64,000 bases of DNA from Sciurus carolinensis (GCF_902686445.1 NC_062223.1:62245498-62309497); one strand, 5' to 3'. Positions 12,563 to 25,950 are shown, counted from the stretch's first letter. Translations and numbers: made by a program. The notes: a model not told the origin generated them from the sequence alone.

Positions 12563-12865
12563 TAATATGATTTTTATGAGTAAGGTTTAAAGAATTACTA
12601 TTTTTTAAAACTACTATCAGGAACAACAAATTTCAATAGAAAATGCAAAGGAAGAGCAACATATAAGGTAAAGGTTAACTCAAGAATATATTAATGAATT
12701 ATTTTATTGATTGACTGCTATCCCTTTTAGATGTTGTGCTTAACCTTCTTCTTATAAGGTAGAATGCAAAAAAAAAAAAAAAAAACACGTAATTAACTTC
12801 CACTGTTAAGTGGGTTCTGACTAATGAAGGTACAACTATATAAACTTTAAAGATAAAAGAATCAG

Positions 12866-13025
12866 CCAGGAGCAGTGATGCATGCCTGCAATCCTAGTAG
12901 CTTGGTGACTGAGGTGGGAGGATCAAAAGTGCAAAGCCAGCCTTTGCAAGGCCCTAAGCAACTCAGCAAGATCCTGTCTCAGTGGTTAACCACCCCTTGG
13001 TTAAATCTCTGGTACTTAAATAAAC
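12866..13025 (+). mobile_element. B1-dID SINE, internally deleted
   Basis: Left half AGCCAGGAGCAGTGATGCAT through AAGATCCTGTCTC, joined directly to a shortened dID half, AGTGGTTAACCACC through TGGTAC. ATAAAAGAATCA flanks both sides (about 12854 and 13029), the likely TSD. Confidence 0.82.
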
Positions 13026-13947
13026 AAATAAAAGAATCACATAACTACCCATGAATCAGATAGTGATTGATAATTTTCAAATCTTTTTGCTCTAATTCTG
13101 TTCATGAAACTTTTCTACATTTCTAAACCATAATGCTGAGATCTGGAAATTATATGATCAAAATCACTCCAAAAACTGTGTTTACCTTATTCTAAGTTCC
13201 AATCCACTATCAGAATTGACAAAATTAACTAATTTTAATTTCATCTTCTCTTAGTTTTCTTATCTGTACGGTAAATTAGCTGAACTAAAATATTCCCTAA
13301 ATGTTTCTATTTTAAGGCTTTATGGTTTTAGATATTGGTGAAGATACCAACAATAATCAAATAAAACAAGTAAAGCACTGTGAACAAGCATGACATATAC
13401 CTATTTAGAACAATAGTATTTCCTAAAGGAAATCCTACTTTGTAATATTGATAAAGAGAAATTAATTCCATATTTAATGTTTGAAAAATCAATGCCTCTT
13501 GGGGTATAGCATTCTCCAGTGGGTTAAAGGGGTATGGGAGAAACAGGGTTCATGAAAATCATTTTAAAATAACACTATGTAATTTATAAAATGAATACAG
13601 GGATGATCTTTTATGGTTCGGGGTTCAATAAGAACAATTTCTGGATTCTAAAGACTATAACAGATTAATACTAGTTTGTCATACATGCCTAGAACTAAAT
13701 TTGCTTGTTAGTCTCACTTCTTAACAACAATAGCAATAATAACATATAGTTGTTACCATACAAGTTCTAACTCCTAATTATAGCAATATTATTTAAAATA
13801 AGGACTAAATATTCATCTAGAATTATTTGAGTTTACTCATATAAATTCCAAGCAGGTCAATAAAAGGTAAAAGAAGTTGATCCTTCAAAAGGAAATTTTA
13901 TGTTATATAACTTTAAAAGAAGCAGATTTAATCTGAAAATATCATTA

Positions 13948-14229
<282 letters not shown>

Positions 14230-14639
14230 CTAGAAAAGAAAGAGTAAAATTATGTACTTGCTACACAGAAAACTTAACATTTAAGAAAAACTAACTCTAC
14301 TCTAAATAAAGGTCTATCTCATAATGCATAAGGAATTTAATCCTATTAAATATACACTTTCATTCATTTGTATATGACATAAATGATTTATAATAAATGG
14401 TATGATTCTAATTTAAATTTAATATATGCTAAAATACTGCAGATAGCACAAGTTTTAATTTTTATTTTTCATGAGTTTACCTCATTGGAATGCATTACTA
14501 CTAATTTACTTTATAATTAGTATAGAACTAAATCTATATTTATTTTAAATTTATAATTTATATATTTCATTAATTTATGGACAATTTTCTTTCTTGTATG
14601 CCAAAATTTATTTTGACCATATATACTATTTCTTTCATT

Positions 14640-14815
14640 TACCTTATTCATTTGAGAGGCCATTTAGCATAGTAACAGCTTTATTGCAAAGCTTCAATGC
14701 AAATGGAGGTAAAAGCATTTACTCTTAAGGACTGATGTGAAAATTAAATATGATAATACATGTCAAGCACATAAGGCATTTACTCATGTAATTGAAGTGC
14801 AGCAATAAATAGCAA
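14640..14815 (+). mobile_element. MIR SINE relic
   Basis: Follows the MIR 3' half: GATGTGAAAATTAAATATG, ATAATACATGTCAAGCAC, then AAGGCATTTACTCATGTA and GCAATAAATAG. Strongly diverged. Confidence 0.5.
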
Positions 14816-14883
14816 TATTATTATTATTATTAATATTCTATACTATATGACATAAAATTACCAAAAAATGATGTGAAAGTTCA

Positions 14884-15000
14884 AAAGAGAAGGGAGGAAG
14901 GAGGAAGAGGAGAGGGAAGCAGGGAAAGGGAAGGTAAAGGAGGAAGATGAAGGGAGGTGAAGGAGGAGGATGAGGGGAGGGAGGAGGAGAGGGAGAAGGA
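14884..15000 (+). repeat. Polypurine (GGA/GAA-rich) tract
   Basis: About 115 bases almost free of pyrimidines on the plus strand, composed of AGGAGG/GGGAAAGG-type units with a few interruptions. The proline/serine-rich reading frames on the opposite strand are a by-product of composition. Such tracts can adopt triplex (H-DNA) structures. Confidence 0.85.
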
Positions 15001-15104
15001 ACAACAAAATATTCACAAACCAAAAAGGAAATGCCTGATAAATTAGCACTATATCAAAATATTGAATATTTTTATCAAAATAAACCACAACAAGCCACAG
15101 ACCC

Positions 15105-15138
<34 letters not shown>

Positions 15139-15700
15139 TACATACATACTCATATCAAGAATAAAGAACTCCTATTGTTAAGTAAAAGAAAACTGGACAA
15201 AATACCTGAGCTAGTAATTAACTCCAAAATAGACATCCAATCAAAAAAGTATTGAGAGTATCTCAGCATCATTACTTACAATATCCAAAAATCTGAAAAC
15301 AAATGTCTGTCTACCTATATAATGGATAAATAATTGTAATCTATTCATTCAGTGACATGCTAAATAGAATAAAGATGAATGGATTGCCACTTCATGCAAT
15401 AACATTAATTAATCTCACAGATTTTTTCTGAAAAGGAAGAAGTGGATCAAAATACATGCAACCACTTCAATTTATATAAAATTCAGACAGGAAAAGCTAA
15501 GTAGTAGAGGCAGAAATCAGGATTGTTATAATGCTTGAGGGAAGCTGACAACGAGAAGAAAAGTATAGGGGACTTTTGGAGTACTGAATTCTTAATCTGA
15601 ATGATGATAATGTGCATATTCATTTTGAGAAATTCATCAAGTTGTACATTTGAGTTATGCATTTTTATAGATGAATATTACATTTCAAATTTTAAAAACA
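15001..15700 (+). mobile_element. Old L1 (L1M-type) 3' fragment with (TA)n
   Basis: The end follows the ancient mammalian L1 3'UTR pattern: TCAATTTATATAAAATTC, GAAATCAGGATTGTTATAAT, TGAATGATGATAATGTGCAT and CATCAAGTTGTACATTTGAG. A (TA)n microsatellite interrupts it at about 15107-15135. It is non-coding and very diverged. Confidence 0.6.
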
Positions 15701-16439
15701 GTCCATCTGTAAGGAAAAGAGGAAAAAAGGGCAGAGAGACTTAATATATACCAATCTGTCTGACTAAAAGTCCATTATCTTGGCAATACCATTTATTATT
15801 CTTTACATTTTATCAGTAAATTAGATATTCTTCTAATGGGAAATTGAGGATCTTTGTTAATATCTGTTGATAGTCCACCATATAGCAGGTCAAAGAACCA
15901 CTACTCCCCCCTTTTTAGGTCAGGTGTGGCTTCTCCTTGATTTCATCTGACTGCAATGATGATTTTATATGAAGACCAGAGAATATCCTACTTGTAGGGG
16001 CATTGTAGCTATTACATTGACTGTTTAAAGAGTAAAACTCAGCCATTCAAATGGATATTCCTTTTTCAAAAACTGGTGTTGGAACAACTAATGAAATAAA
16101 TAAGTAGGAAACATTTCTGTAACACAGATGATTAAATATTTATTAGTTAATCCATTATTATGAAAAAACTCATGTTTCAAAACAGCATGCTGAACAAGAT
16201 AATACAATTTTGCAGAACAGAATACACAAACATATTTGTAACGGGAAAAGATCTATAAAGACGCACATCCAACATTAGCAGTTATAACAACAGTCAATGT
16301 TTGATGTTTTCTCTTTTTTTCCTTATACTTCTATATTTCATTTTTACTGACATGGACATATATTATTTAAAAGGTCAAAAAGCTAACCTTAATGTACATT
16401 AAATTCTGTAAGTAAAACTAATTACTAGAAGTAAGAATA

Positions 16440-16630
16440 GGGATTATCTTTACAGATGTAAGTTATGACAGGAATGAGGCCTAAGTGAGGCTTCTGCGAT
16501 ACCTATAATACTCCATCTCTGCAAACGGACACTACTTAGATGGGATGTCCAGTTTGTGAAAAGTCACTGAGTTGTACACTTTTCTGTATGTATATTATAA
16601 TTCAATAAAATGCTTATCAAAAAATGAAAG
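16440..16630 (+). mobile_element. Second old L1M 3'UTR fragment
   Basis: Contains TGTCCAGTTTGTGAAAAGTC, CTGAGTTGTACACTTTTCTG and TATATTATAATTCAATAAAA, the terminal signature of ancient L1 3' ends. Confidence 0.65.
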
Positions 16631-16978
16631 ATGGTTTTACTTTACTAATAAAATAGTCTGCCACTTGCTTTGCTTCATCTCATCTATGGCCTTAACTCTG
16701 CTTATCTTCTGTAGATCAGTGCACCACATCAGAAATGAAAAACAATCTTATCCTTAATATACAAATATTAATTTATTCTGAGTCCAGATTATATTAGCAA
16801 CATTTTAAAAATATTTATGTGAAGTCTGGTTTCTTGTTTCCTTTCTTGTTTACACTTAAAATGTTTTCTTTGTTGTTCTTTTTGTTTTTTAACTTACCTC
16901 AGTAAATGCTTTGGCTAATTTATTTCAGTTAAAGAAAATTTTACGACACAGAAATCTCGTGAATGTAACTTCATTTTA

Positions 16979-17095
<117 letters not shown>

Positions 17096-17509
17096 TTATT
17101 TCGTTATCAACCAGAAATAAATGAATATGTGTAAAGATAAACTGTAGTCTCTTTAATTATAGCTACCTGAAATAACTTAAAATTTGGAAGGAGAACTAGG
17201 AAGGTAAGAATAAAATAATCTCTAAAGAGAATATTTTATTATTTTATACAATCTGTAACTGCAAGATGAACATAACACAGAATTATCAGAATAGTCACTA
17301 AAATAAGCTATATTAACCTTCAGGTTAATTAAGCATAAAAATTAAACTATAAATTCAATCATTAAATAAAAAATAAAAATGAAATATCATCAAACTTCTT
17401 CCCCTCCCCAACCTCTGCAAAGGCTTATCATCCATCATCTTAAAACTAGTGTCAACAGGTAGAGCTATTTCTTTATGAACAAGGCATTTTTGTGAAAAGC
17501 ATTTTAAAA

Positions 17510-18665
17510 ATCTTGTTGACCTTGGGGCTACATTAACAGGATTCCCATAGCACAAGAAATAAAAGCAAGATCAACAACTGGGATACATTCAAACTAAAAA
17601 ACTTTCTCTCAGCAAAGGAAACTATCAGTAATGTGAAGAGAAAGCCTACAGAGTAGGAGAAAATCTTTGCCACTCATACTTCAGATAGAGCACTAATTTC
17701 CAGAATCTATAAAGAACTCAAAAGACTCTACATGAAGAATACAAATAATCCAGTCAACAAATGGGCTAAGGAAATGAACAGATACTTCACAGAAGATCTA
17801 CAAGCAATCAACAGATAAATGAAAAAATGTTCAACATCTCTAGTTCAACATCTCTAATAAGAGAAATGTAAATCAAAACTACCCTAAGATTCCATCTCAC
17901 CCCAATTAGAATGGCGATCATTAAGAACACAAGCAACAATAGGTGTTGGCAAGGATGTGGGGAAAAAGGTACTCATACATTGCTGGTGGGGTTGCAAATT
18001 AGTGCAGCCACTCTGGAAAGCAGTATGGAGATTCCTCAGAAAGCTTGGAATGGAACCACCATTTGACCCACCTATCCCACTCCTTGGCCTACACCCAAAG
18101 GACTTAAAATCAGAATACTACAGATATACAGCCACATCAATGTTCATTGCTGCTCAATTCACCATAGGCAGATTGTGGAACCAACCTAGATGTCCTTCAA
18201 TTGATGAATGGATAAAGAAACTGTGGTATATATATACAATGGAATATTACTCAGCCATAAAGAATGATAAAATTATGGCATCTGCAGACAAATGGATGAA
18301 ATTGGAGAATATCATGCTAAGTGAGATAAGCTAATCTCAAAAAACCAAAGGACGAATGATCTCACTGATAAATGGATGATGACACATAATGGGGGGGTGG
18401 GAAGAGTTAGTGTTAGGGATAGGGTTAGGTTTAGGGTTAGGATTAGGGAGTGGGGCAAGAATGGAGGAAGGAAGGACTGTATAGAGGGAAAAGAGGGGTG
18501 GGAGGGGTGGGGAGGGAAAAAATAACAGAATGAATCAAACAACATTACCCTATGTAAATTTATGATTACACAAATGGTATGCCTTTACTCCATATACAAA
18601 CAGAGAAACAACATGTATCCCATTTGTTTACAAAAAAAATAAAAATAAAAAATAAAAAAAAATGA
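17510..18665 (+). mobile_element. 5'-truncated young L1: ORF2 C-terminus and 3'UTR
   Basis: From about 17535 it parallels the L1s at 42770 and 45060: ACTCCCATAGCACAAGAAAT-like, CTCAGCAAAGGAAACTATCA and GAGCACTAATTTCCAGAATC. It includes the ORF2 C-terminal Cys-rich motif ([18 protein letters not shown]) with frameshifts, ends translation near 18383, and has a G-rich 3'UTR and an A-rich tail. It belongs to the same subfamily as the L1s at 38-46 kb. No convincing TSD was found. Confidence 0.9.
18405..18450 (+). repeat. Telomere-like TTAGGG-variant array in L1 3'UTR
   Basis: Contains TTAGGGATAGGGTTAGG, then TTTAGGGTTAGGATTAGGG. At least five near-perfect TTAGGG-type hexamers are preceded by a G-run and followed by a GGAAGGA-rich polypurine stretch. 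The same position in the L1s at 43.65, 45.95 and (reverse) 49.49 kb carries the same kind of tract, so it belongs to the element and is not a telomere. Confidence 0.9.
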
Positions 18666-18669
18666 AAAA

Positions 18670-20584
18670 TGAAAAAAAAGTACAAAGGAATGAATTCATA
18701 AAAATAACACCTGCCTCTTCTAATATGCAGATAATTAATGACAGATTGCCTGTTTGTCTCCTTCATAGGCTATCAATGGTAACTTATTAGTCCCAGACTT
18801 TTTTCCCTGCCCTTCTTTCTAAGAGGCTTTCTAGCTGCTTCCCTTTCAAATATAGTAGTTACTACACCCAAAGAAATAAAATTAACTTTAATTTAGTAAG
18901 TTACAATTGCCACCTATTATTAATCATAAATTTATTTCAAGTTTATTGAGTTGATAAATAAATCTCAACCTTTTGCTTAATTCGTTATACTTGCCATTTT
19001 CTAGCTTTGGATCTTACTTGAGTATCAGTCTTTCTAATTTGTAATATAGTCATCGTTTCTATGCACTGAACTATTTGTTTCTTGTCCTTGGTTTTATATC
19101 TTTTGATTGCAAAAATCTAAGTGTTACTCATTGTATCATTGGTCCAATATTTTATCAGGATTTGGAAAAACTATTTCTTTAAAGGACATAGAATATTTTA
19201 GACTTTGCAAGCCACATAAGGTCTCTATGGCATATTTGATTTTGTGTTTCTTCTATGCTTTATAAGTATACCCACAATTATTCAAAGACTTGTCAATCAC
19301 TATCACCATCTCCTTGTCAACACCTTGTAGAAGGTAATCTCTTTCTTTTCAATGAAAAGAAGTCCATTTCTTTTCAAAGAATATCCAGATAGTCTACACC
19401 CACTTATTTAAATTCATGAACCAGTATTCAAAAATAGTTACACTGTAGTTACAAAATATATATTTAGCAGACCCATTAAATTTATTTTATATGACCATAA
19501 GTATGGTCCTTATATAATTATTTCAGGTTGTAATCTGACCAGAATACAATCTAGATTCTAGACAAACTCATTAGTGAAGTTTAAGATGTTAATAACTTCC
19601 TAAAAATAACCTAAAATCCTTAAGATTCTTTTATACTTGATGTGCTTCCATCCTATTCCTCTACAACGGCCTTTTTAGACTCAACTGGAATATTCTACTT
19701 CTGTCTATACTTTAGCTTGTCAAAAGTTTCTTTGGAGATTGAGGAAGTCTACTAGCTTATTCACCTTCCTCCCATCATCACAACATTTGTAAATCTGAGT
19801 TTTCTTAAGTTCCTTAATGAAAGTCTAAAATAGGAGTGAACTCAGAATTTTATGATATGGCACTAAAAATTACAGATGAGATTGGCATCAAGTTAGTAAT
19901 TTGTGTTCTGAATCTGTAAACTTGCCTAACTACTATTATCTGACTCACACTTCTGTATTTCTTCCACAAGATACACTGTCAAACAGATTCAGTAGTCTAA
20001 ACAGTAGGTTTATTTTTTTGCTAATTTGGGCATACTTCTATTAGGATAGTGTAATACTAAGTAGTCTTCTTTTCTCCCCACATCCTTGACCCAAATGACT
20101 AAAAACATTACCTTTTAAAATATTTGCACTTCCTAACAAGAGGCAAATTTGTGTTTGTACATCTAGCATTCCTCAGTGGGGGTGCCATCACTCTAAGCAG
20201 GTGAAAATTGGTTAGGGGGAGAGGTGAAATCTTGCCAATTAAAACAATGTGTAGCCCTCAAAAGGTCACAATACATAAACAGATACACTGCACATGAAGA
20301 AATAAATCAAAGATCTGTGGTATTAAAATTTCATAGAGACAGAGGAGTAATTAGGGAAAAGATGTTCAAAGAGTTCCTGGATGAGGGGTGAGGATTAAAA
20401 AGAAAAGAGGTTGAGAAACACTGACACAAAGGGATCCTGCTGATAGACTAAAAGAGAATCCCATTTTAGCTTACATTCTAAAAGAGTTCCCTAAAGCATT
20501 TCAAGACTGCCTACACAAAAAGGGGCTACTAACATGAAAAGTAATGTATACTCTATTTCAACTTGTAATCTTAGCGGTCTACAA
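18670..20584. other. Intronic stretch without recognised gene
   Basis: AT-rich, with no coding signal. Around 19170-19240 (GGACATAGAATATTTTAGAC, then GCAAGCCACATAAGGTCTCT) there is a fragment resembling the old hAT-type element also seen at 5270. Confidence 0.5.
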
Positions 20585-20735
20585 AACTTTACCACATGCA
20601 ATGCTTTTTCCTCCCTGCTTTTTCTCTTTTTATGCTTTTATTAGTGCATTATAGTTATACATAATAGTTGGGTTCATTTGGACATAATCAAACATGCATG
20701 GGACTTAATTTTGTTCCATTTCAGTCCCTCTACAT
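20585..20735 (-). mobile_element. L1 3'UTR fragment, minus strand
   Basis: GCATTATAGTTATACATAAT and GGGTTCATTTGGACATAATC resemble the reverse complement of the L1 tail seen at 33250-33320. It is one of few L1 fragments in the same sense as PDE3B. Confidence 0.5.
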
Positions 20736-22122
20736 ACTCTTTTTAGATCTCTTGACTATAGCACTTTCTGTTGTATAACATGTCTCTTAATAAATTCACT
20801 CCTCCTGGGCCTTTATCCTATTATGGTTTTCTCCCACTTATATTTGCTAGGTTGGTTTTAAATCAGCTCTTAAGCAGCAACTCACTCTTATTTGCAGTCA
20901 CTTTCTACAGGATCACAATTATATCACCAAAAACCATCAGGATTAGGCTAAACTTTCCTTCATAGTAAGAAATTAAGAACAGACACAGTGAAAGTCACAA
21001 AGAGCTGGCAAACCTCCTTCTAAAAATAATTTGAACTAGAGTATCAGTGATTTTGAGAAAACAAAAATTTCTGCAAAATAAAAAGATGAATGGCCCAGGA
21101 ATTCCACAGTTAGGTATATGTATCTTAGAGCAGCATTATTTCCAATAAAATGATAAATATAGAAATTAAGAGTAAAGGCTTAGATCTTATATCAGCATGA
21201 TAGCTAACTGGAGGTGCCCTACACAATAAAAAAAAAAAAAAAAAAAAACACGAAAAAAACAACTACTCTGTTCTAGTGAAGTGTTCGAGAAAAATGATGG
21301 GAAGTGGCAGAAATTCTGCAGAGAAAGGAGACTGACTCAAGGTAGCCTTATAAAGATGATAACTAAGTACACATCATCTACTATACCATATTTCCAGTCA
21401 AGATCAACCCTGAATCAAGAGAGATTTCACACAGAATAAAGAATGCAGAAGATTCATAGAAGACCCAATAATGCCACGGACACCTGAAAAGAACTAAGAA
21501 AGCCACAAGACTTATGGGACACCATGAATCAAACCAATATTACCATTACTGATGAACCTGAAGGAGAAAAGAGGGGAAAAGGCACAGAAACCCCATGCAA
21601 TGAAATAATAGCTAAAAACATCCAAATCTTTGGAAAGATATGAACATATAGGTCTAGAAAGTTCAAAGGACCTCAAATAGATTTGGCCAGAAAAGGCCTT
21701 CTCTGAGTCATATTATAGTCAAACAGTTAAAAGTCCAACACAAACAGAGAATTCTAAAAACAGCAGGAGAGGAAGTGTCAAGTGACATATAAGGGAATTC
21801 CCACTAAACCAATAGCAGACTTCTCACTAGAAAACTTACAAACCAGGAGAGATTGGGGTGATAGATTCAATGTCCTGAAAGCAAAGGATTATCAACCAAT
21901 AATGTTATACTCAGAAAATTTTTCCTTCAGAAATGAAAAAGAAATCAAAACCTTTCCAAGATAAGTAAAAATTGAGGAAATTTATTATCACCAGACTGAC
22001 TTTACAAAAAATACCTAAGGAAGCCCTACACTATAGATAAGAAATGATAACTACTATCATAAAAATATGCAAAAGTATAAAACTCCCTAGTACAGTAGAT
22101 ACAGAAGAAAGAGAGATTGAAA

Positions 22123-22149
22123 AAGAGAGAGAGAGAGAGAGAGAGAGAA
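22123..22149 (+). repeat. (GA)n microsatellite
   Basis: About 12 uninterrupted GA units just before a B1-dID. Confidence 0.9.
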
Positions 22150-22154
22150 ATAAC

Positions 22155-22370
22155 AGAGTCACCTGGGCAGAATAGTGTATGCCTATAATCCCAGCAGCTC
22201 TGGAGGCTGAGGCAGGAGGATCTCAATTCAAAGACAACCTCAGCAAAAGCGAGGTGCTAATAAGCAACTCAGTGAGACTCTGCCTCTAAATAAATACAAA
22301 ATAGGGCTAGGGATGTGGCTCAGTGGTCAAATGCCCCTAAGTTCAATCCAAGGTACTCTCCAAAAATAAT
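22155..22370 (+). mobile_element. B1-dID SINE
   Basis: CTGGGCAGAATAGTGTATGC, CAGCTCTGGAGGCTGAGGCA, GTGAGACTCTGCCTC, then the dID half GGGCTAGGGATGTGGCTCAG and TAAGTTCAATCCAAGGTAC. Inserted in the old L1. Confidence 0.88.
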
Positions 22371-22689
22371 AATAGTAACAGAATAAAGCCTTAACAATAC
22401 AGAATACGAAACCACAAAGATGAGCAAGAGAGAAAGAAACAAGGAAGAAAGGAAGGAAATGAAAAACAATGAGAAAATATAATGACAGGCATATGTTTTT
22501 ATTTATCAATAATAATCCTGAATGTAAATGAATTAAATCTCCCAATTAAGTATTTAGACTGCCTGAATTGCTAGGGCAAAAAAGACCTAAGTATATTGTA
22601 CCTATAAGAAACTCAGTTCATAAGCACAAAGACTGACAGTGAAAGAATGAAAATGATATTTCACACAAAGAAAAACCAAAGAAAAGTGA

Positions 22690-22762
22690 ACAGAGTACAC
22701 ATATATATGTGTGTATGTATGTATGTGTGTGTGTGTATGCATGTATGTGTGTGTGTGTATGC
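22690..22762 (+). repeat. (TG)n/(TATG)n microsatellite
   Basis: Alternating TG and TATG units (GTGTATGTATGTATGTGTG and similar). Confidence 0.9.
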
Positions 22763-23567
22763 TAAAATATACTTTAAGTCAAAAACTGTAAAGACAAAGA
22801 AGGTCAGAAAGGGATTGATTCAATCAGAGGAAATAATAATGATAAATATAGATGCACCCAAAGCCAGAGCACCCAAAGATATAAAGCAAACATTCTTAGA
22901 TCTAAAGGGAGAGACAGCCTTTAATAAAATAATAATAATAGGGGACCTCAACACCCCACTTTCGTCAATGGACAGATCATCCATACAAAAAAAATCAACA
23001 AAGAATTATAAAAACTGAACTATACTATACACCAAATACACCTAAAAGACATTTACAGAACATTTCACCTAACAGCTATGGAATACATATTCTTTTCATC
23101 AGTCAGTGGAATGTTCTCCAAGGTAGACTAGATGTTAGGCCAAAAAACTTGTTTCAACAAATTTGTAAAAAATGAAATCATATCACATATCTTTTCTTAC
23201 CAAAATGAAATAAAACTAGAAATCAACAAGAATTTTAAAAAGTGTACAAATACATAAGAAATTAAGTAAGATGATCTTGAATGCCCAAGAAGTCAAAGAA
23301 GAAATCAAAAGGGACATTTTAAATTTTCTTGAAACAAATGAAAATAGTTTTGGAGCTCCAAAACCTATGGAATACAGAAAAACTATGACTAAGATTAAAG
23401 TTTATATCAATAAGTAACCTATATCAAAAGATAAGTAAGAAAGAGTTCAAATGAACAACCTAATGATGCAACTTAAGGAAGCAGAAAGTCAAGAAAAAAT
23501 TAAACCCAAAAGTAGCAGAAGGAAAGAAATGCGAGAGATCGCAGAAGAAATAAATGAATACAGACAG

Positions 23568-23670
23568 GCACAGTGGCACATACTACAAACCCAGCGACTA
23601 GGGAGGTCGAGATAGGAAGATTCCAAATTCAAGGCCAGCCTCAGAAGACCCTAAGCAACTTAATAAATAA
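23568..23670 (+). mobile_element. B1 SINE fragment
   Basis: GACAGGCACAGTGGCACATA, ACTAGGGAGGTCGAGATAGG and CAAGGCCAGCCTCAGAAGAC; the right dID half is missing. Confidence 0.75.
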
Positions 23671-24860
23671 TTAACCCAAACCACAATAAGATATCATCTC
23701 ACCCCATTTAGAATGGATATTATCAAAAAGACCAAAAAAAAAAAAAAAAACCCACATATTTGGTAGGAATGTAAACTAGTGTAGTCACAATGGAAACCAG
23801 TACTATTGAGTATATATCCAAAGGAAATGAAAACAGTATGTTGAAGAGATACCTGCATTCCTGTGTTCACTGAAGCACTATTCAAGACAGTCAAGATACG
23901 AAATCAACTCTGGTGTCCATCAATGGATGAACAGATTATTTTTTTAAAAAGTGGTGTACACACAGAATGGAATATTATTCCCACCATGAAAAGGAAGAAA
24001 TCCTGTCATTTTGCAGTGACACTAAAGGAACTGAAGGACATTTATATTAAATAAAATAATTCAGGCACAAAAAGACAAATATCACATATTCTCACTCAAA
24101 TGTGGAAGCTAAAATATTTGATTTCATGTAAGTAGAGTAATGTTCACTAGTCTAAGCTGGGAAAGGAGGTAGGAGAAGTAGACGGGAGTTAGATGAGAGG
24201 TACCAAGAGATCACTTATCATATAGGAAGAATAAGTTCTAAGTTTTTAAAGTTCAGTAGGGTGACTGTAGTTCACAGTTTATTAAATATTTTATAAGAAC
24301 TTATATATTTTAAAGAGAGGAGTTCAAAGCTTCTCAACATACACAAGAAAGAAATGTTTAAGAAAGGAAAATGCTAATTACTAACCTAATTTGATCTTTA
24401 AACATGTATCAAGTTATCACACTGTACCTCATACACACGATTATTATGCATCAATTAAAAAAAAACTTTAAGGAGTAAAGGCTTGGAACTATTTACTGCA
24501 ATTTGATACTGAAACATTTTTATTGTATCTTACAAAAGCACCAATCTACAACAGATTGGAGGGAAACCCAAAATCTTTATCCTTTGTTATGATTTGATAC
24601 CAGGAGACAAGAACAAGGATCCATACAACTGCCCAATTTGGGGTAGCAAAAAATTAGATACAATCCAAATATTCACCAATTGTAAAATAAAAAGAAATTG
24701 TAGATTCATACAATGGAATACAACAGTGAAAATGAAGGAAGTACAGCTATAAATTATATGACTGAATCTCAGAAACAATGTTGAACAGGAAAAGGAAGTC
24801 CTAGAAGAATACATGTAATTTCATTCATGTAAGTGAAAAATACAGTGCTGACTGCATATT

Positions 24861-25950
24861 AATTAGGAAAAATTTAAACTAGGAAACAGTAATAAGACTA
24901 TTAGCCACCATTTATCAATTACAACCTTTGAATCATCAGTTTTTCCTCAGTAGTGTGGAATTAGAGAGACAAAGGAAGGATTAAGCTTATATATACATTT
25001 CATAACTATGAAATGTAAGATTAATTCTGATTTCCACAGAAATCTCAATATTATCATCTTCATAACCATTATATTCTTATCAGCTAGGCAGGTACCCAAA
25101 GGTCTGTTTATTCATCTGTTTAGTCATCTTAATGTATCATGTCTGAATAATGTTATTAATATCTATTAAATATGCATTTTTTAATTTTGTTGCATTAAAT
25201 TCACCCAAATCTGAAAGGACTTAAAAGAGTTTTCTAAAGTCTAAGGTATTAATAAATATATTAGTGACATAAATCAAGAACAGGACTCTACTGTAAATAG
25301 GACATTCATCTGTGTGTGTGATAATATCACACAAAAACATTAAAACGAAAATGTTATTAGGATATGATTATCTAAAATCTGGATTTTTCTTTAAAGATGG
25401 CTATCCATTTTCTTAAATTCTTCTGTACATCATCTACTTTGAAACTTAATCAAATAATGATAGGAAGCCATGAAAACCTTTCAAACAAAACAAAAACCTC
25501 TTTGGTAAACCCAAGAAATTTTCTAGAAAAGAACATATTTTCTTACATGAAACTTAAAATTTTGTTACTAAAAGAGGAGAGACTAACAATCAAGGTACCA
25601 TTCAGATTCTGTGCTCCTAATAGCAAAACCATACAAGATAAAATACTGCTGAGTAATAAAATTAGTCATACAAATGATAAACATTATGTTGAGAACAGAT
25701 CAAAAAATTTCCAAATGTAATTACCATATTACACCTTGGGGGCATTATAGATTGGAAAAGACCTTATACAATGTAAAAGAGTAACTGCTGTGTACAGCAG
25801 ATATTTTACTTTACTTCAAGATAAATATACTCACATGCAAAGTCCAAATCATCTCAGCATATGTGCAATACACATGAGGAAAGACAGGAGGCAGCTTTTC
25901 ATGTGCTTATCAGTGAAAGAACCATATTGAAAAAGATGATTTTTTCCTTT
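24861..25950. other. Intronic stretch without recognised feature
   Basis: AT-rich. An open frame of 107 codons at 25397-25720 is lysine/asparagine-rich, lacks splice or codon support and resembles no family I know. Confidence 0.5.

Larger units (their letters stand above)
20975..24860 (+). mobile_element. Old L1M relic(s) with ORF1, endonuclease and 3' remnants
   Basis: Segments in L1 order: an ORF1 C-terminal remnant at about 21780-21960 (RRDWGDRFNVLKAKD, then QPIMLYSENFSF); an ORF2 endonuclease start near 22500 (CCTGAATGTAAATGAATTAA) and NID-APKA/GDLNTPLSSMDRS words at 22840-22980; and ORF2-end/3'UTR text at 23680-24110 (TAAGATATCATCTCACCCC, TGGAATATTATTCCCACCAT) and 24590-24850 (ATACAATGGAATACAACAGT). 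It has many stops and deletions, two SINEs inserted, and may comprise more than one old L1. Confidence 0.7.

Noticed and set aside
14838..15023. Proline/serine-rich reading frame on the minus strand
   Set aside because: Produced by the polypurine tract; no codon or splice support.
18405..18450. TTAGGG array as a true interstitial telomere or chromosome fusion scar
   Set aside because: The same tract recurs at the same place in the 3'UTR of every young L1 in the window, so it travels with the element.
22690..22762. A coding segment (Cys/Val/Tyr-rich frame) across the TG repeat
   Set aside because: The frame is created by the (TG)n/(TATG)n microsatellite inside an old L1 relic.
25397..25720. 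107-codon Lys/Asn-rich open frame
   Set aside because: AT-rich composition explains it; no family resemblance and no context.
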